A stretch of 44,933 nt of DNA from Methylococcaceae bacterium UBA7658 (GTDB lineage Bacteria; Pseudomonadota; Gammaproteobacteria; Methylococcales; Methylomonadaceae), in NCBI GenBank assembly GCA_002483425.1, contig DLHW01000030.1:147307-192239 (forward strand). Reading direction: 5' to 3'. Both the position numbers and the translations under genes were made by a program. Below are positions 17,260 to 27,200 of the stretch, piece by piece. Each line of letters opens with the position of its first letter. Within the stretch, counting starts at the first letter, position 1. The notes beneath the pieces were generated by a model, which saw nothing but the letters and a program-made list of their open reading frames with translations, was not told the origin of the DNA and made no database searches.

Positions 17260-17480
17260 TTGCGGTTATCCGCTTTTACAAATATTTTATTAGCCCTGTG
17301 TTAGGTAACAACTGCCGTTTTTATCCAAGTTGTTCAACTTACGCTTTGGAAGCTCTCCAAATGCACGGTCCGATTAAAGGTATGTATTTAGCGATAAGAA
17401 GAATAATGAAATGTCATCCGTTCCACGAGGGCGGTATCGATCCTGTTCCGGAAAATTTGGGTAAAAATAAGAATGGATAA
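17244..17480 (+). CDS. yidD: membrane protein insertion efficiency factor YidD
   Basis: YidD is a small membrane-associated protein that aids insertion of proteins handled by YidC. The 78-residue product has the diagnostic core FYKYFISPVLGNNCRFYPSC, followed by STYALEALQMHG and HPFHEGGIDPVP. It lies between rnpA and yidC with overlaps at both ends (16 and 8 bases), as in most bacteria. Confidence 0.97.
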   Translation: MRAALIAVIRFYKYFISPVLGNNCRFYPSCSTYALEALQMHGPIKGMYLAIRRIMKCHPFHEGGIDPVPENLGKNKNG

Positions 17481-19203
17481 TATAAGATTCGTGCTTATCG
17501 TTGCTTTTGCAATGATAATGTTACTCTTGTGGCAAGCTTGGCAACGGGATTACGGTCCTCAACCGGCCGTTGCCCAAGCCGAAAGCGTAGCGGCCGCCAA
17601 CATTAAAGAAGACATGCCTGCGGGAGCGAAAGCCCCGGAACTAACCCAACCCGCTGAGCAACAAACTTCCGGTTCCGTTGTTCCGGCCCAAACTTCGGCG
17701 CCAGTGATTACTGTGAGAACCGACGTTCTTGCGCTCGAAATCGACACACGTGGAGCTACCGTCCAAAATTTGGACTTACTCGATTATCCTATAGAAAAAG
17801 ACAACTCCGTCGTAAATTCGATTCGAAAACTTGTCGGCTTAGCGTCGGCCGAAAAGAATCGCAATCCCGTCAGGTTATTTAATAGCAGCCCTGAAAAAAT
17901 GTTTACGGCGCAAAGCGGCTTAATTGCGGTGAGCGGTTCGGCTGCCGCCGCCGATCATCACAGCGTGTTCACTGCGCAAAACTCCAGCTATCAACTGGCT
18001 GACGGTCAGGATACGCTAAGCGTTCCGTTGAGCTGGACCGATCAGAACGGTTTAGAAATAACAAAAACTTTTGTGTTCAAACGCGGCAGTTATGAAATCG
18101 CTTTAAATCAAATCGTTAAAAACAACACAGGAAAAGAGTGGTCGGGTAGACAGTATAGTCAGTTACTGAAGACGCCTTTTAATGAAAATCAAGGGAATAT
18201 GCTGACGGCCGGTATGCGGGCGTACGACGGCGGCGTTATCTATACCGAAAAAAATAAATATCAAAAGATCGATTTCGACGATATGGTTGAAACCGATCTC
18301 GATGTCACCAACCCAGGCGGCTGGGTGGCGATGATACAGCACTATTTTGCCTCGGCGTGGATACCGCCGTCCGATCAGGAAAACCGTTTTTATACAAAGC
18401 ATCTAAAAGACGAACGTTATGTGATCGGCTCGTATTCGCCCGTCGTAACCGTTCCTAACAATTCAGAAACATCGTTTACCTCCCGGTTGTTCTCTGGACC
18501 GAAAGTCCAGCCGATGATGGAAAAAATAGCCACCGGCTTAGAACTAACGGTCGATTACAGTGTGCTTACTTTTATTGGTAAACCCATTTATAGCTTGCTG
18601 AATTTTATCCACGGATTCACCAAAAATTGGGGCTTCGCGATAATCGGGGTGACATTATGTATCAAGCTGCTTATGTTCCCGTTGACCCAAGCCAGTTTCA
18701 TATCAATGGCCAAAATGCGGAAAGTCCAGCCGCGTCTTAAAGAACTGCAAGAACGTTTCTCAGACGACAGACAACGTTTCAACACAGAAATGATGGCCTT
18801 GTACAAAAAGGAAAAAGTCAATCCTTTGGGCGGCTGTTTGCCGATTTTGATACAAATTCCGGTCTTTATGAGTTTGTATTGGGTACTGAGCGAAACCGTG
18901 GAATTCCGGCAAGCTCCGTTCATGTTATGGATTCAAGATTTATCGGTGATGGATCCGTTCCTGGTGTTGCCGTTAGTTATGGGCGTTACCATGAAAATTC
19001 AGCAAGGACTCAATCCGCCGCCAATCGACCCAGTGCAAGCAAAGATAATGAAGATGTTTCCGGTGGTCTTTACGGTATTTTTCCTGTTCTTCCCGGCCGG
19101 TTTAGTTTTATATTGGGTTGTTAACAACACCTTATCGATTATCCAGCAAACGTACATCACTAAAAAAATTAACGCACAATCCTTAGGTCCGGTTGGACAT
19201 TGA
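17473..19203 (+). CDS. yidC: membrane protein insertase YidC
   Basis: YidC inserts and folds inner-membrane proteins, alone or with SecYEG. The 576-residue gammaproteobacterial form has an N-terminal membrane anchor (FVLIVAFAMIMLLLWQAW). A large periplasmic beta domain follows (about residues 75-340). The C-terminal five-helix core includes NWGFAIIGVTLCIKLLMFPL, QASFISMAKMRKVQPRLKEL and GGCLPILIQIPVFMSLYWVL. It ends at VGH, with its stop overlapping the likely mnmE start. Confidence 0.98.
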   Translation: MDNIRFVLIVAFAMIMLLLWQAWQRDYGPQPAVAQAESVAAANIKEDMPAGAKAPELTQPAEQQTSGSVVPAQTSAPVITVRTDVLALEIDTRGATVQNLDLLDYPIEKDNSVVNSIRKLVGLASAEKNRNPVRLFNSSPEKMFTAQSGLIAVSGSAAAADHHSVFTAQNSSYQLADGQDTLSVPLSWTDQNGLEITKTFVFKRGSYEIALNQIVKNNTGKEWSGRQYSQLLKTPFNENQGNMLTAGMRAYDGGVIYTEKNKYQKIDFDDMVETDLDVTNPGGWVAMIQHYFASAWIPPSDQENRFYTKHLKDERYVIGSYSPVVTVPNNSETSFTSRLFSGPKVQPMMEKIATGLELTVDYSVLTFIGKPIYSLLNFIHGFTKNWGFAIIGVTLCIKLLMFPLTQASFISMAKMRKVQPRLKELQERFSDDRQRFNTEMMALYKKEKVNPLGGCLPILIQIPVFMSLYWVLSETVEFRQAPFMLWIQDLSVMDPFLVLPLVMGVTMKIQQGLNPPPIDPVQAKIMKMFPVVFTVFFLFFPAGLVLYWVVNNTLSIIQQTYITKKINAQSLGPVGH

Positions 19204-20539
19204 ACCTTTAGACACCATCGCAGCGATAGCGACAGCTCAGGGTAATGCGGGCGTCGCTATCATCAGAATTTCCGGTAAAGACGTTAATCAAATCGCCGGT
19301 CAACTTGTCAAAAAAAAATTAATTCCGCGAACGGCAATTTTTACCTCATTCCTCGATGATGAATCAACCATTATCGATTCTGGGATAGCCCTTTATTTTC
19401 CTGGACCTGCCTCCTATACCGGCGAAGATATCCTGGAACTGCAAGCGCACGGCGGAGCCATCGTTATCAATATGCTGTTAAAACGGATTTTAAGCCTGGG
19501 TGCGCGATTGGCGAGACCTGGTGAGTTTACCGAGCGGGCGTTTCTCAACAATAAACTCGATTTAGCGCAAGCCGAAGCCGTTGCCGATTTAATAGAGAGC
19601 AGCACCGAACAGTCCGTGCGCTCCGCGCAACGCTCTATGCAAGGTATATTTTCCGATGAAATTAATGCGCTGATTACCGAGTTAACCGAGCTTAGGATAT
19701 ATATTGAAGCCGCTATCGATTTTGTCGATGAAGAAATCGATTTTTTAACCGGCGGTGTGGTCGAAAACCGGCTGAACAGCCTTATCGAAAAACTGCAAAA
19801 AATTCAAAACACCGCGCATCAAGGCCGCTTGCTGCGCGATGGGATGACCGTGGTGTTGGCTGGAAAACCCAACGCCGGAAAATCAAGTTTACTCAATGCG
19901 CTTGCCGGTCACGATGCCGCGATCGTTACCGATATTGCAGGCACTACCCGCGATGTGCTCAGGGAGCGGATACAAATCGACGGTATGCCGCTGCACATTA
20001 TCGACACAGCCGGGTTAAGGGAAAGTGAAAATACGGTCGAGCAAGAAGGTATTCGGAGAGCACATGAAGAAATACGCAAAGCCGATAAAGTCTTGTTCTT
20101 AGTCGATGTGAGGAAAAATGAACCGGAGCCGCTACCGGCGTTTTTATCCGATAATCCCGATATTACTCTGTTGTATAACAAAATCGATTTAATCGATAGA
20201 AAACCTGAAACCAGCCGTACGCCATCCGGCGTCGAAATCTATTTATCCATAAAGACAGGCGCAGGGATGGATTTACTGATTCAGCACCTAAAAGAAAGCG
20301 CCGGTTATAACGATAAGAGCGAAAATGTATTCATCGCTCGAACCCGGCATCTTGAAGCCTTAAAGCAAGGCCGTCAATTTATTGAAAACGCCTTAACTCA
20401 ATTTCAAACGACGCAAGCGGGCGAACTGGTTGCCGAAGAGTTGAGGCTGGCTCAGCAAACGCTCGCGGAAATTACCGGTGAATTCACTTCCGACGATCTG
20501 CTTGGCAAAATATTTTCCAGTTTCTGTATCGGAAAATAA
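19193..20539 (+). CDS. mnmE: tRNA modification GTPase MnmE (TrmE)
   Basis: With MnmG, MnmE installs the carboxymethylaminomethyl group on wobble uridine of certain tRNAs. The 448-residue protein has the N-terminal formyl-THF-binding domain (DTIAAIATAQGNAGVAIIR), the helical domain, and a G domain with G1 GKPNAGKSSLLNAL, G3 DTAGLRES and G4 NKID. The family's C-terminal FCIGK with its catalytic Cys is present. The TTG at 19193 overlaps yidC by 11 bases. I accept it because the conserved N-terminus begins a few residues later and no ATG is available there. Confidence 0.97.
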   Translation: MDIEPLDTIAAIATAQGNAGVAIIRISGKDVNQIAGQLVKKKLIPRTAIFTSFLDDESTIIDSGIALYFPGPASYTGEDILELQAHGGAIVINMLLKRILSLGARLARPGEFTERAFLNNKLDLAQAEAVADLIESSTEQSVRSAQRSMQGIFSDEINALITELTELRIYIEAAIDFVDEEIDFLTGGVVENRLNSLIEKLQKIQNTAHQGRLLRDGMTVVLAGKPNAGKSSLLNALAGHDAAIVTDIAGTTRDVLRERIQIDGMPLHIIDTAGLRESENTVEQEGIRRAHEEIRKADKVLFLVDVRKNEPEPLPAFLSDNPDITLLYNKIDLIDRKPETSRTPSGVEIYLSIKTGAGMDLLIQHLKESAGYNDKSENVFIARTRHLEALKQGRQFIENALTQFQTTQAGELVAEELRLAQQTLAEITGEFTSDDLLGKIFSSFCIGK

Positions 20540-20592
20540 TCGTTACTCCAAAAATATCTAAAACCTGGGATAGGCGGACGGAAGCCCAACAG

Positions 20593-22797
20593 TTATTTTC
20601 CGGGCAAGAACGCCACACCGTCCCAATTTTCAGGCGGGACGCCGTTATGCCTGTGTATAAAATCCAAAAAAAACCGGGTAGGCCCGTCTTGGTCGGCCGA
20701 CTGTAGAAGTGTTGTAAAAGCAGTTTCCGCGCTACGCCAAGAACCTTCCCGGAATAAACTTAAGGCTACGGCGAATTGTTGGAAGAACGTTTTTTGTTCC
20801 GCGTCGATCTCGGAAATTTTTCCCGTAATTTCAACCAATTCTAATGCTTGGGGGCGGCCTTCAACTCTAAAATAACCTAGCGGTCGGTAACCGATCGAGC
20901 CGCTAGCGTCCGTAATAGCCGCGGAAGCTAAAATACGGGTTCCGAGGTATTTGTTTGCGCCTTGAATGCGCGATGCGGTAATGGCCGTATCGCCAATGGC
21001 GCGGTAATAATTGTTAGAACCGGCGTCGATGCGCCCCAGCGTTATCTCGCCTTCATGCAAACCGATTCGGGTAGGCAAGCGTCCGGAACTGGAGGTCTCG
21101 TTAAACTGTTCGACGGCGATTTTCATCTCAAGCGCAGCAAGACAAGCGTTCAATCTTTGTTCGGAATCAGGTTGATCAATCCAGACAGTCATCATGGAGT
21201 CGGCGGTAATATCGGCAATTATACCGTTATGCAAACTGACCGGGCGGCCGAGGACCTTATAATAATCGTTCAATAAAGCCCACATCTCGTGAGCATTGCG
21301 CTGAGATGAAACCGTGGTGTAACCTTCAATGTCGGTAGCCAGGCATAGACCGGACAAGTCGCGTTCGGCTTCTAATTCGCGGGAAATCTGATCGGGATCC
21401 CACAGTCCGGGCGAACCCGGCACAAAATGCAGCCACTGGGGAAAGACTTTCCGGACAAAATCGATAATCCGCTCCCGTTCCTTGAGCAGATCCCGGCGGG
21501 ATAACAGCAACGAAAGCGGCCAGCTAGCAGCCAACATGATGAGCGGTACTGCTACCGGCAGCCACAATGCTTGTTGCGCGAACAGCCAGACTGCTAGAGC
21601 CAGATAAACAAGTGCAAAGATGAAGCTCGCAACCATACCCGGCAATCCGGCAAAGAAGGAGAGCATAAGAGCGGCCGCCAAACTAAACAGTCCTAAAGCA
21701 AGGATAGGAGGCAGCGGCGGTTCAATAAAACGGCCTTCCAGCAAATTGGCGAAATGGGTTGCCATAATTTCAACCCCCGCCATTTTACCGCTTTCGGTAT
21801 GGGTAAACGGCGTTTCGAAAAAATCCGCTTTACCGGGCGAATATTTCAAATTGGCCATACCTATAAAAACGGCTTTATCTTTTAGTTCGGGGACTTTACC
21901 CCGATATAAGGCATGGTAGGGCACCATCCTGAACGACTGGGGCGGTCCGTAATAATCCAAAAAGTGAATGTCCCCATGACAAATGATTTTATAAAAATTG
22001 GCTTCGAATGGCGTTAGATTATGTTCCTTTCCGGACTGCTTGCCGTGGCCGGAAAGACAGGATTGCCGTTGCTTGGTGAGCCATTCGGAATAAGGTTTCT
22101 CAGGCCGGAAATCCGTCTCTAAATTAGGCTGGTTTTGGACGTAATAAAACCAAGCGAGCACCGGTAACGAAGGGCTGGTTCTGAACATATCGAAAAATGG
22201 CCAAACCGCAAGCACCGGAGGATTCCCGGCGTCGTTCGAGACCGGAAACGGCGCGTGATCCAAAGCGGCGTTAGCAAGCAGCGCCGTAGGCGCGATTTTC
22301 CGCAACACCATGTTATTGTCGGCGGCAGACGTTGGCGATAGTTCTTCTTGTTCGGGCAACATTTTGTTTGCATCCGAACATTCAACCCGGCCCGAAAACT
22401 CTTTACCGTTGGCGTTAATTTTTTGCAAACAATCGGCCAGCAAAACATTTCCGGCCGCGCGCATGGCCAAAGCAAGCTTAGGGTCTGTGTCCAGCATAGG
22501 CTTGATGAATTGCAGATCGAACACGATAAACGCCGCGCCCCGGCGCTGTAATTCTTGTATCAGCCGGGTGTGGTAACGCCGCCAGCGGGTTAAATCCTGC
22601 CCTACCCCTAGTGCGGTTTCGGAATCTTCGTCCATGGCTATGACGACGACTTCCGCAGGCGCGGGCCGTTCGCCCCGGAGTAGAAATAACTGTTTCAAGC
22701 CCCAAGCCGCTTCGAGGTGAGTAAAATAAAACAGGCCGCAGCCGAGCAGCCAGACCCATAAGGCAATCGTCGTAATGCGATAGAGCAGGCGTTTCAT
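20593..22797 (-). CDS. CHASE2-domain adenylate/guanylate cyclase, membrane sensor
   Basis: The 734-residue protein starts with a signal-anchor helix (ITTIALWVWLLGCGLFYF). A periplasmic CHASE2 domain follows (about residues 30-360, with VVVIAMDEDSE and AAFIVFDLQF). Three close membrane helices span about residues 365-450. A cytoplasmic class III cyclase domain comes next. One metal-binding Asp is in LATDIEGYT (about residue 487) and the second in ITADSMMTVW. The GDTAITASR segment (about residue 601) retains the Arg, but Ile replaces the usual transition-state Asn of GDTVNxASR. It should make cAMP or cGMP in response to an envelope signal, unless that change impairs it. The FecR-TPR-barrel gene and a lipoprotein gene lie upstream on the same strand, with a REP transposase in between. 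Confidence 0.88.
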   Translation of the reverse strand: MKRLLYRITTIALWVWLLGCGLFYFTHLEAAWGLKQLFLLRGERPAPAEVVVIAMDEDSETALGVGQDLTRWRRYHTRLIQELQRRGAAFIVFDLQFIKPMLDTDPKLALAMRAAGNVLLADCLQKINANGKEFSGRVECSDANKMLPEQEELSPTSAADNNMVLRKIAPTALLANAALDHAPFPVSNDAGNPPVLAVWPFFDMFRTSPSLPVLAWFYYVQNQPNLETDFRPEKPYSEWLTKQRQSCLSGHGKQSGKEHNLTPFEANFYKIICHGDIHFLDYYGPPQSFRMVPYHALYRGKVPELKDKAVFIGMANLKYSPGKADFFETPFTHTESGKMAGVEIMATHFANLLEGRFIEPPLPPILALGLFSLAAALMLSFFAGLPGMVASFIFALVYLALAVWLFAQQALWLPVAVPLIMLAASWPLSLLLSRRDLLKERERIIDFVRKVFPQWLHFVPGSPGLWDPDQISRELEAERDLSGLCLATDIEGYTTVSSQRNAHEMWALLNDYYKVLGRPVSLHNGIIADITADSMMTVWIDQPDSEQRLNACLAALEMKIAVEQFNETSSSGRLPTRIGLHEGEITLGRIDAGSNNYYRAIGDTAITASRIQGANKYLGTRILASAAITDASGSIGYRPLGYFRVEGRPQALELVEITGKISEIDAEQKTFFQQFAVALSLFREGSWRSAETAFTTLLQSADQDGPTRFFLDFIHRHNGVPPENWDGVAFLPGK

Positions 22798-22943
22798 GGA
22801 CAGTCTGCGTTAGCCTAAGGATTAGGACGAAACGTTAGATAGAGGTAAAAAGCCATAATTTCATTCCCGATGCCAAAACTAGACAGATCAATCGCACGGT
22901 GGTCTTCGGTTTTATTCAATCCCTGTCATTGTCGGACAGCACA

Positions 22944-22968
22944 GTAGGGCGGGTCGAGACCCGCCTTA
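22944..22968. repeat. REP hairpin next to the RAYT gene
   Basis: GTAG is followed by a perfect 8-bp hairpin, GGCGGGTC (22948-22955) and GACCCGCC (22958-22965), and then TTAC. A GTAG tetranucleotide at the foot of a GC-rich hairpin is the mark of REP elements recognised by RAYT proteins. It lies just downstream of the RAYT gene. Confidence 0.7.
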
Positions 22969-22982
22969 CGTGTTATACACGG

Positions 22983-23519
22983 TTAAATTTCACCATAATA
23001 AGCGGCCGGTTCAGAAATGCCAGCCGTCCAATTCGATGTCGATGGCAGCAAGCCAAGCCGGACGTAACGGTGGAACGAGGAAAACGGCCAATCCGCCAAA
23101 TGTTGCACCAAGCCATGTTTAATAGGATTCCAATGGCAATAGTCAACATGATGTGCATAGTCGCGTTCGTCACGAATCGTATGTTCCCAAAAGCGTCGTT
23201 GCCACAGCCGGTATTCTCCGCGATTATCGCGAGTCAAGGACTCGCCAGTAACACGGAGTGCGTGCGTAAAGTGCGCCTTGACCGCACGCCATCGCCCCGA
23301 ATAGTCCGCATCACCGTCCGGCAAAGTCCAAATCGTGTGCAAATGGTCCGGCAAGATGACGATCGCATCAATCGTGAAAGGATGTTGCGCCCGAACCAAA
23401 CGGAAGGCATCCCTCAGTAGGTGAACATGCCGCACCAAATAATCCGAGGATCGGTCACGTAGCGTCACCGTAAAGAAATACGTCCCGCCCGTGACCCGGT
23501 TACGCCGATACAACACCAT
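22983..23519 (-). CDS. REP-associated tyrosine transposase (RAYT)
   Basis: The 178-residue protein belongs to the IS200-like Y1 superfamily of single-strand transposases domesticated to move REP elements. It has the HUH-type metal motif in AIVILPDHLHTIW. The conserved segment DYAHHVDYCHWNPIKHGLV includes the region of the catalytic Tyr. It starts at an ATG at 23519. REP-like hairpins with GTAG or GTAA feet lie on both sides (22944-22968, 23546-23579, 23596-23626), so gene and substrates form a self-consistent unit. It sits between a lipoprotein gene and the CHASE2 cyclase gene, interrupting a likely functional cluster. Confidence 0.92.
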   Translation of the reverse strand: MVLYRRNRVTGGTYFFTVTLRDRSSDYLVRHVHLLRDAFRLVRAQHPFTIDAIVILPDHLHTIWTLPDGDADYSGRWRAVKAHFTHALRVTGESLTRDNRGEYRLWQRRFWEHTIRDERDYAHHVDYCHWNPIKHGLVQHLADWPFSSFHRYVRLGLLPSTSNWTAGISEPAAYYGEI

Positions 23520-23545
23520 GCGAATTCAGCCAAAATGATAAATGC

Positions 23546-23579
23546 GTAACCCGTATGGAGCAGCGCGGAATACGGGGAC
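23546..23579. repeat. REP-like palindrome
   Basis: GTAA is followed by CCCGTAT (23550-23556), a partly palindromic centre, and ATACGGG (23570-23576). The arms are perfectly complementary over 7 bp. This form (CCCGTATGGAG, then GGAATACGGGG) looks like a RAYT-linked REP repeat. It starts 26 bases upstream of the RAYT start codon. Confidence 0.6.
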
Positions 23580-23595
23580 ATCGAAGCCACGAATG

Positions 23596-23626
23596 CCCGG
23601 ATTCCGTTACACTCCATCCAGGCTAC
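23596..23626. repeat. REP-like palindrome, inverse orientation
   Basis: CCCGGAT (23596-23602) pairs with ATCCAGG (23616-23622) with one mismatch. CTAC follows, so the minus strand reads GTAG at the foot of the hairpin. With the preceding palindrome it makes a head-to-head REP pair of BIME type. Confidence 0.55.
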
Positions 23627-23644
23627 TCGCTACTCGCTACTCGC
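23624..23644. repeat. three perfect tandem copies of TACTCGC
   Basis: The heptamer TACTCGC is repeated three times without interruption at the outer edge of the REP pair and overlaps its CTAC foot. It may have grown by slippage. Confidence 0.75.
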
Positions 23645-23651
23645 TATAAAA

Positions 23652-24212
23652 TTATTTTGACCAATAATGAGTTTCACAATATTGGATGGCTTGTTTCGCA
23701 GATGCCGGAACATTTTTAGCGTACCGGTATTTTTTATTTATGGTACAAAAACTCAACCAGCTGCCCGTTGTACAAGTTGAAGTCTTTGTACCGCCGCTAT
23801 ATGTAATTTCACAATGGCTGCCTTTATATAAAACATTAACAGTAATCAAGGCATAAGCTTTATCGTCAATAATTTCGCCATTTTTTTCCACTTTAACTGG
23901 AATTGGTTCGCGTGTTTTAGCCATTATGGCTTGTAAGGTTTCATCGTCTAATATGACTTCGGAACCGCAATAGTCTTTTGTATCTATCTGCCTAGCTTTT
24001 GAATAAGATGATGAGTGAGGGCATGGTTTAATAATTAAACCAGTGAATGGATCAAGTGTGATTTGTTTCTTGGAATCATAATCAAAGCCTTTACTCATTA
24101 CGACATCATTATTTAGATGATTAAAAATTGGCGATGGCTCGTTTATAGGTTCGTCGCAAACACAAGCGCTCAAAAATAAACAAATTACGATGTAAATTAA
24201 TTTATTATTCAT
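23652..24212 (-). CDS. predicted lipoprotein of unknown function
   Basis: The 186-residue product starts with a short hydrophobic segment (KLIYIVICLFLSAC). LSAC at residues 14-17 is a lipobox for cleavage and acylation at Cys17. The mature part contains several Cys (in KPCPHSS, DYCGSE, GSHCEIT, STCTTG, LSFCTIN and IQYCETH) that could form disulfides. I do not recognise the family. An AGAGGAA ribosome-binding site precedes the ATG. It lies only 24 bases after the FecR-TPR-barrel gene on the same strand, so the two are probably co-transcribed and may interact at the outer membrane. Its sequence is AT-rich, like the barrel half of its neighbour. Confidence 0.75.
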   Translation of the reverse strand: MNNKLIYIVICLFLSACVCDEPINEPSPIFNHLNNDVVMSKGFDYDSKKQITLDPFTGLIIKPCPHSSSYSKARQIDTKDYCGSEVILDDETLQAIMAKTREPIPVKVEKNGEIIDDKAYALITVNVLYKGSHCEITYSGGTKTSTCTTGSWLSFCTINKKYRYAKNVPASAKQAIQYCETHYWSK

Positions 24213-24236
24213 ATCAGTTCCTCTATTTAGTTGTGA

Positions 24237-27200
24237 TTAATAGTTTAAATTCAATTTAACAAATAGTTGCCGCTCCGGTATAACGTTTGTTAGCTGCGGG
24301 CCGCTTGCGTCAAAAACGCTTTCGTAGCGAAAAGCTTTATCAAAAATATTTCTAGCTTCGAAGCTTATCGAACCGAATTTTTGAGGAAAGCGATAACCAA
24401 TACTGGCGTCAAAAGTCCAAAAATCTTTACTGTTATTACTTGGTGGTTTAGGACTATCTTCAACCGTAGTGACTTGTTGGTTAACGTATGTTGCAGCCAA
24501 TTTCGTAAATAAGCCGGTGGGATGATAGAAATTTAAAGAAATTGGCACTTGATGCGTAGTGACGCTTTTAGGGTCGGTTAAAACACCCACTCCTTCAAAA
24601 TGCGCGCGTCTGAAATGATCAAACCGATACTCTACCGCAATGGAAAGATAATCACGGGGTACCCAATAGAAATAGGCCAAATGCGAAGATTCATTTTTAT
24701 GTAATGTTGCGGCATTTTTACCAGTAACAATTGGAAAATCTATTTCTCTGAACGTTATTTGTCCCCCCAAAAAAATATTGTTTCTCAGTTTATAGTCAAA
24801 ACCCAAGCCTTTATGCCAGGCTGTGCTGCCATTCTCACTATCAAAAAATTGATTGAATCCAGCTATTTGGGTCGGTTCTATGGTTTGGGATGCGGCTAAT
24901 GGCCGTTTTAATGTTTTAAAAGCGGCGCCACGCAGGGTTAATTTTTCAGATGGTCTCCAACTTAACCCAAACTTTGGATTTATTTTAGTAAGATTTAGGA
25001 TTTCATCTTTATAGTTATCGATACTAAGACCCAAAGTCGCATTTAATTGCGGTATTAAGTCAGTATTTAGATATAAATAGCCATTTAAATATTCTTTAAA
25101 TACATGATTTGGTATACGCGGTAACTTTGTTTCCGGACATATCGTCATCGGACAGAATATATAATCACCGAAAATATCTTGAGTGTATTTTTTATTACGG
25201 CTAAGTTTATGGCCTTCAAGGTTGAGGTATCCAAATCCTGACAATAATTGAAGCCGCTCTACATGATAGATATGCTGCAGTTCGGTTTGAGTTCCGCCTT
25301 GGGATTCCCGGGAACTGCTTTGGTCAAATTGTTTTCCGACAGGAGGTTCATCCGGGCCAACACTGGGAAAGCGAGGCTCTGTTTGATTAAATTCCCAATC
25401 TCTAAAACTGGTATAAAATGAAGATAACAGGAAATCGTTTTCGTGATTGAATTTATAATGTAAACCAAAACGAGCGGTATCTTGATTAACCGATTTTGAA
25501 AAATTTTTTCTGTGAAATCCGTTTAGCCTCAGAGGAGTATCGCCGGAAGCTAGATTTTCCATTTTTAACTCCAATTGCAAATTTAAATCCGGGCTAACGG
25601 CATATTGTGTAAACAAATCATAGATATCTTGCTTATATTGATCGTTTTCACGAAAACCATCAGTTTGATAATGAAATTGTCCAAGACTGGTTGAAAAATT
25701 GTTATAGATAGCAGAAATCACCGCATTATCCGTTTTGGTATTTCGGCTTCCAATTGCGCCATTCAGTAATAAATGCGCGCCATTCGCTGTAAACAAACGA
25801 TCATACTCGTTTGTGGACAAACTAGCAGGACCGGTATTGTTCAATATACCGATATTTTCATTCGTCAATTGTGGTTGAACCGGTACTATGTTGATCGGTT
25901 GCAAAAGTTGGGCTTGTAATAACTCACTGGCTCTGGCCGTTCTAAATCGGGGTTGTCCCATATAAGCATCAGTTAGGTAACGGTGCGATGAGTAATTATC
26001 AATGTCCAGTCCCAGCGAGTCCCACGCATTTTTCAAAGCCAAACGATTAAATCCAAGATCGTTATAGATACGGGCTAAATTTGCCGTCCTTGTTGCCGCA
26101 TCTTCATCCAAGTGTAAATTCGATCGGTATACTGCTCTATTATTATTTAGCTCGATTGCTTTTTCCATATCATATAGAGCGGCAACTGGCCTGTTAGTCG
26201 TTTGTTTTTCAATCGCATCGTAAAAATACGGCGTCGGGTCTTTCGGGTCGCGTTCTTTGGCGAGTTTAAACTGGTCTTCCGCCAGCGGATTGCGTCTTTC
26301 TTCGTAATAGGCTTTACCGAGGTAACTGCGGATGAGGGAGTTATTGGGGTCGAGAATGGCGGCGATTTCGATATCTTCCCGGCCTACCGCCAGATCGCCG
26401 TTGCGGATTTTAGCTAAACCCAGCCCTAACCGCGCTAGCGGCGAGGTAGAGTCGAGTTCGATAGCCTTGTTAAAGCTTTCCAGGGCGTCATCGGCGTCTA
26501 TGCGCAGCAGTTGGGTAAAACCGGTGACGGTTTGCGTCCGTTCCAAGCCGGAATCGAGCTTTAACGCTTGTCCGGCGGAAGCGCGGCTGTCGCCGGTTAA
26601 GCCTTGGGCTAACTCCAATTCGGCTTTACGCGCCCAGACCATGGCATCATTAGGCGCAAGCTGGGCTGCTTTGGCGGCGGCTTTTTGCGCCTTATCCAGT
26701 TGAAAGCGGCCTTGTTCGGCGTACGAAAGGGCCGAATAGGCGGTGGCCGATTTGGGATTGGCGGCAACGGCTTGGTTAGCCAGGCTATAAGCTTCATCCT
26801 TGCGGTTTTGGGTTAAGGCGATAACGGATTTTAACGCCAACGCTACGGCGTCGTTCGGATTTATGCGCAATAAGGCATGAATATCGTCTAAAGCTTTTTG
26901 GTCTTGCCCGGCGGATAACCGGATGGCCGCGCGGACTTTGTAGAAATAAGGCGTTTGTTCGTTTTGGGGCATCGCGTCCAACTGCGATAACGCTTGATCG
27001 ATATGGCCATGCCGGTAATTATTAATGGCGTTAGCAATGCTGGAATCAACGTTGCCCTGGCCGGTATAAGGCAATAAAGGCGGGTAATACAGCGCCCAAT
27101 GCACGGCGTCTTCGGGTTGAATATCGATTTTTGCTTGGGGGGCTTGGCCTAAGCGGGCTTGAGCGCCTTGTCCGGGCTTAAGATCGAGACTGCCTTTAGC

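Noticed and set aside
23624..23644. Tandem TACTCGC copies as a CRISPR array
   Set aside because: The units are 7 bases long with no spacers and no cas gene is nearby. They belong to the REP-rich edge.
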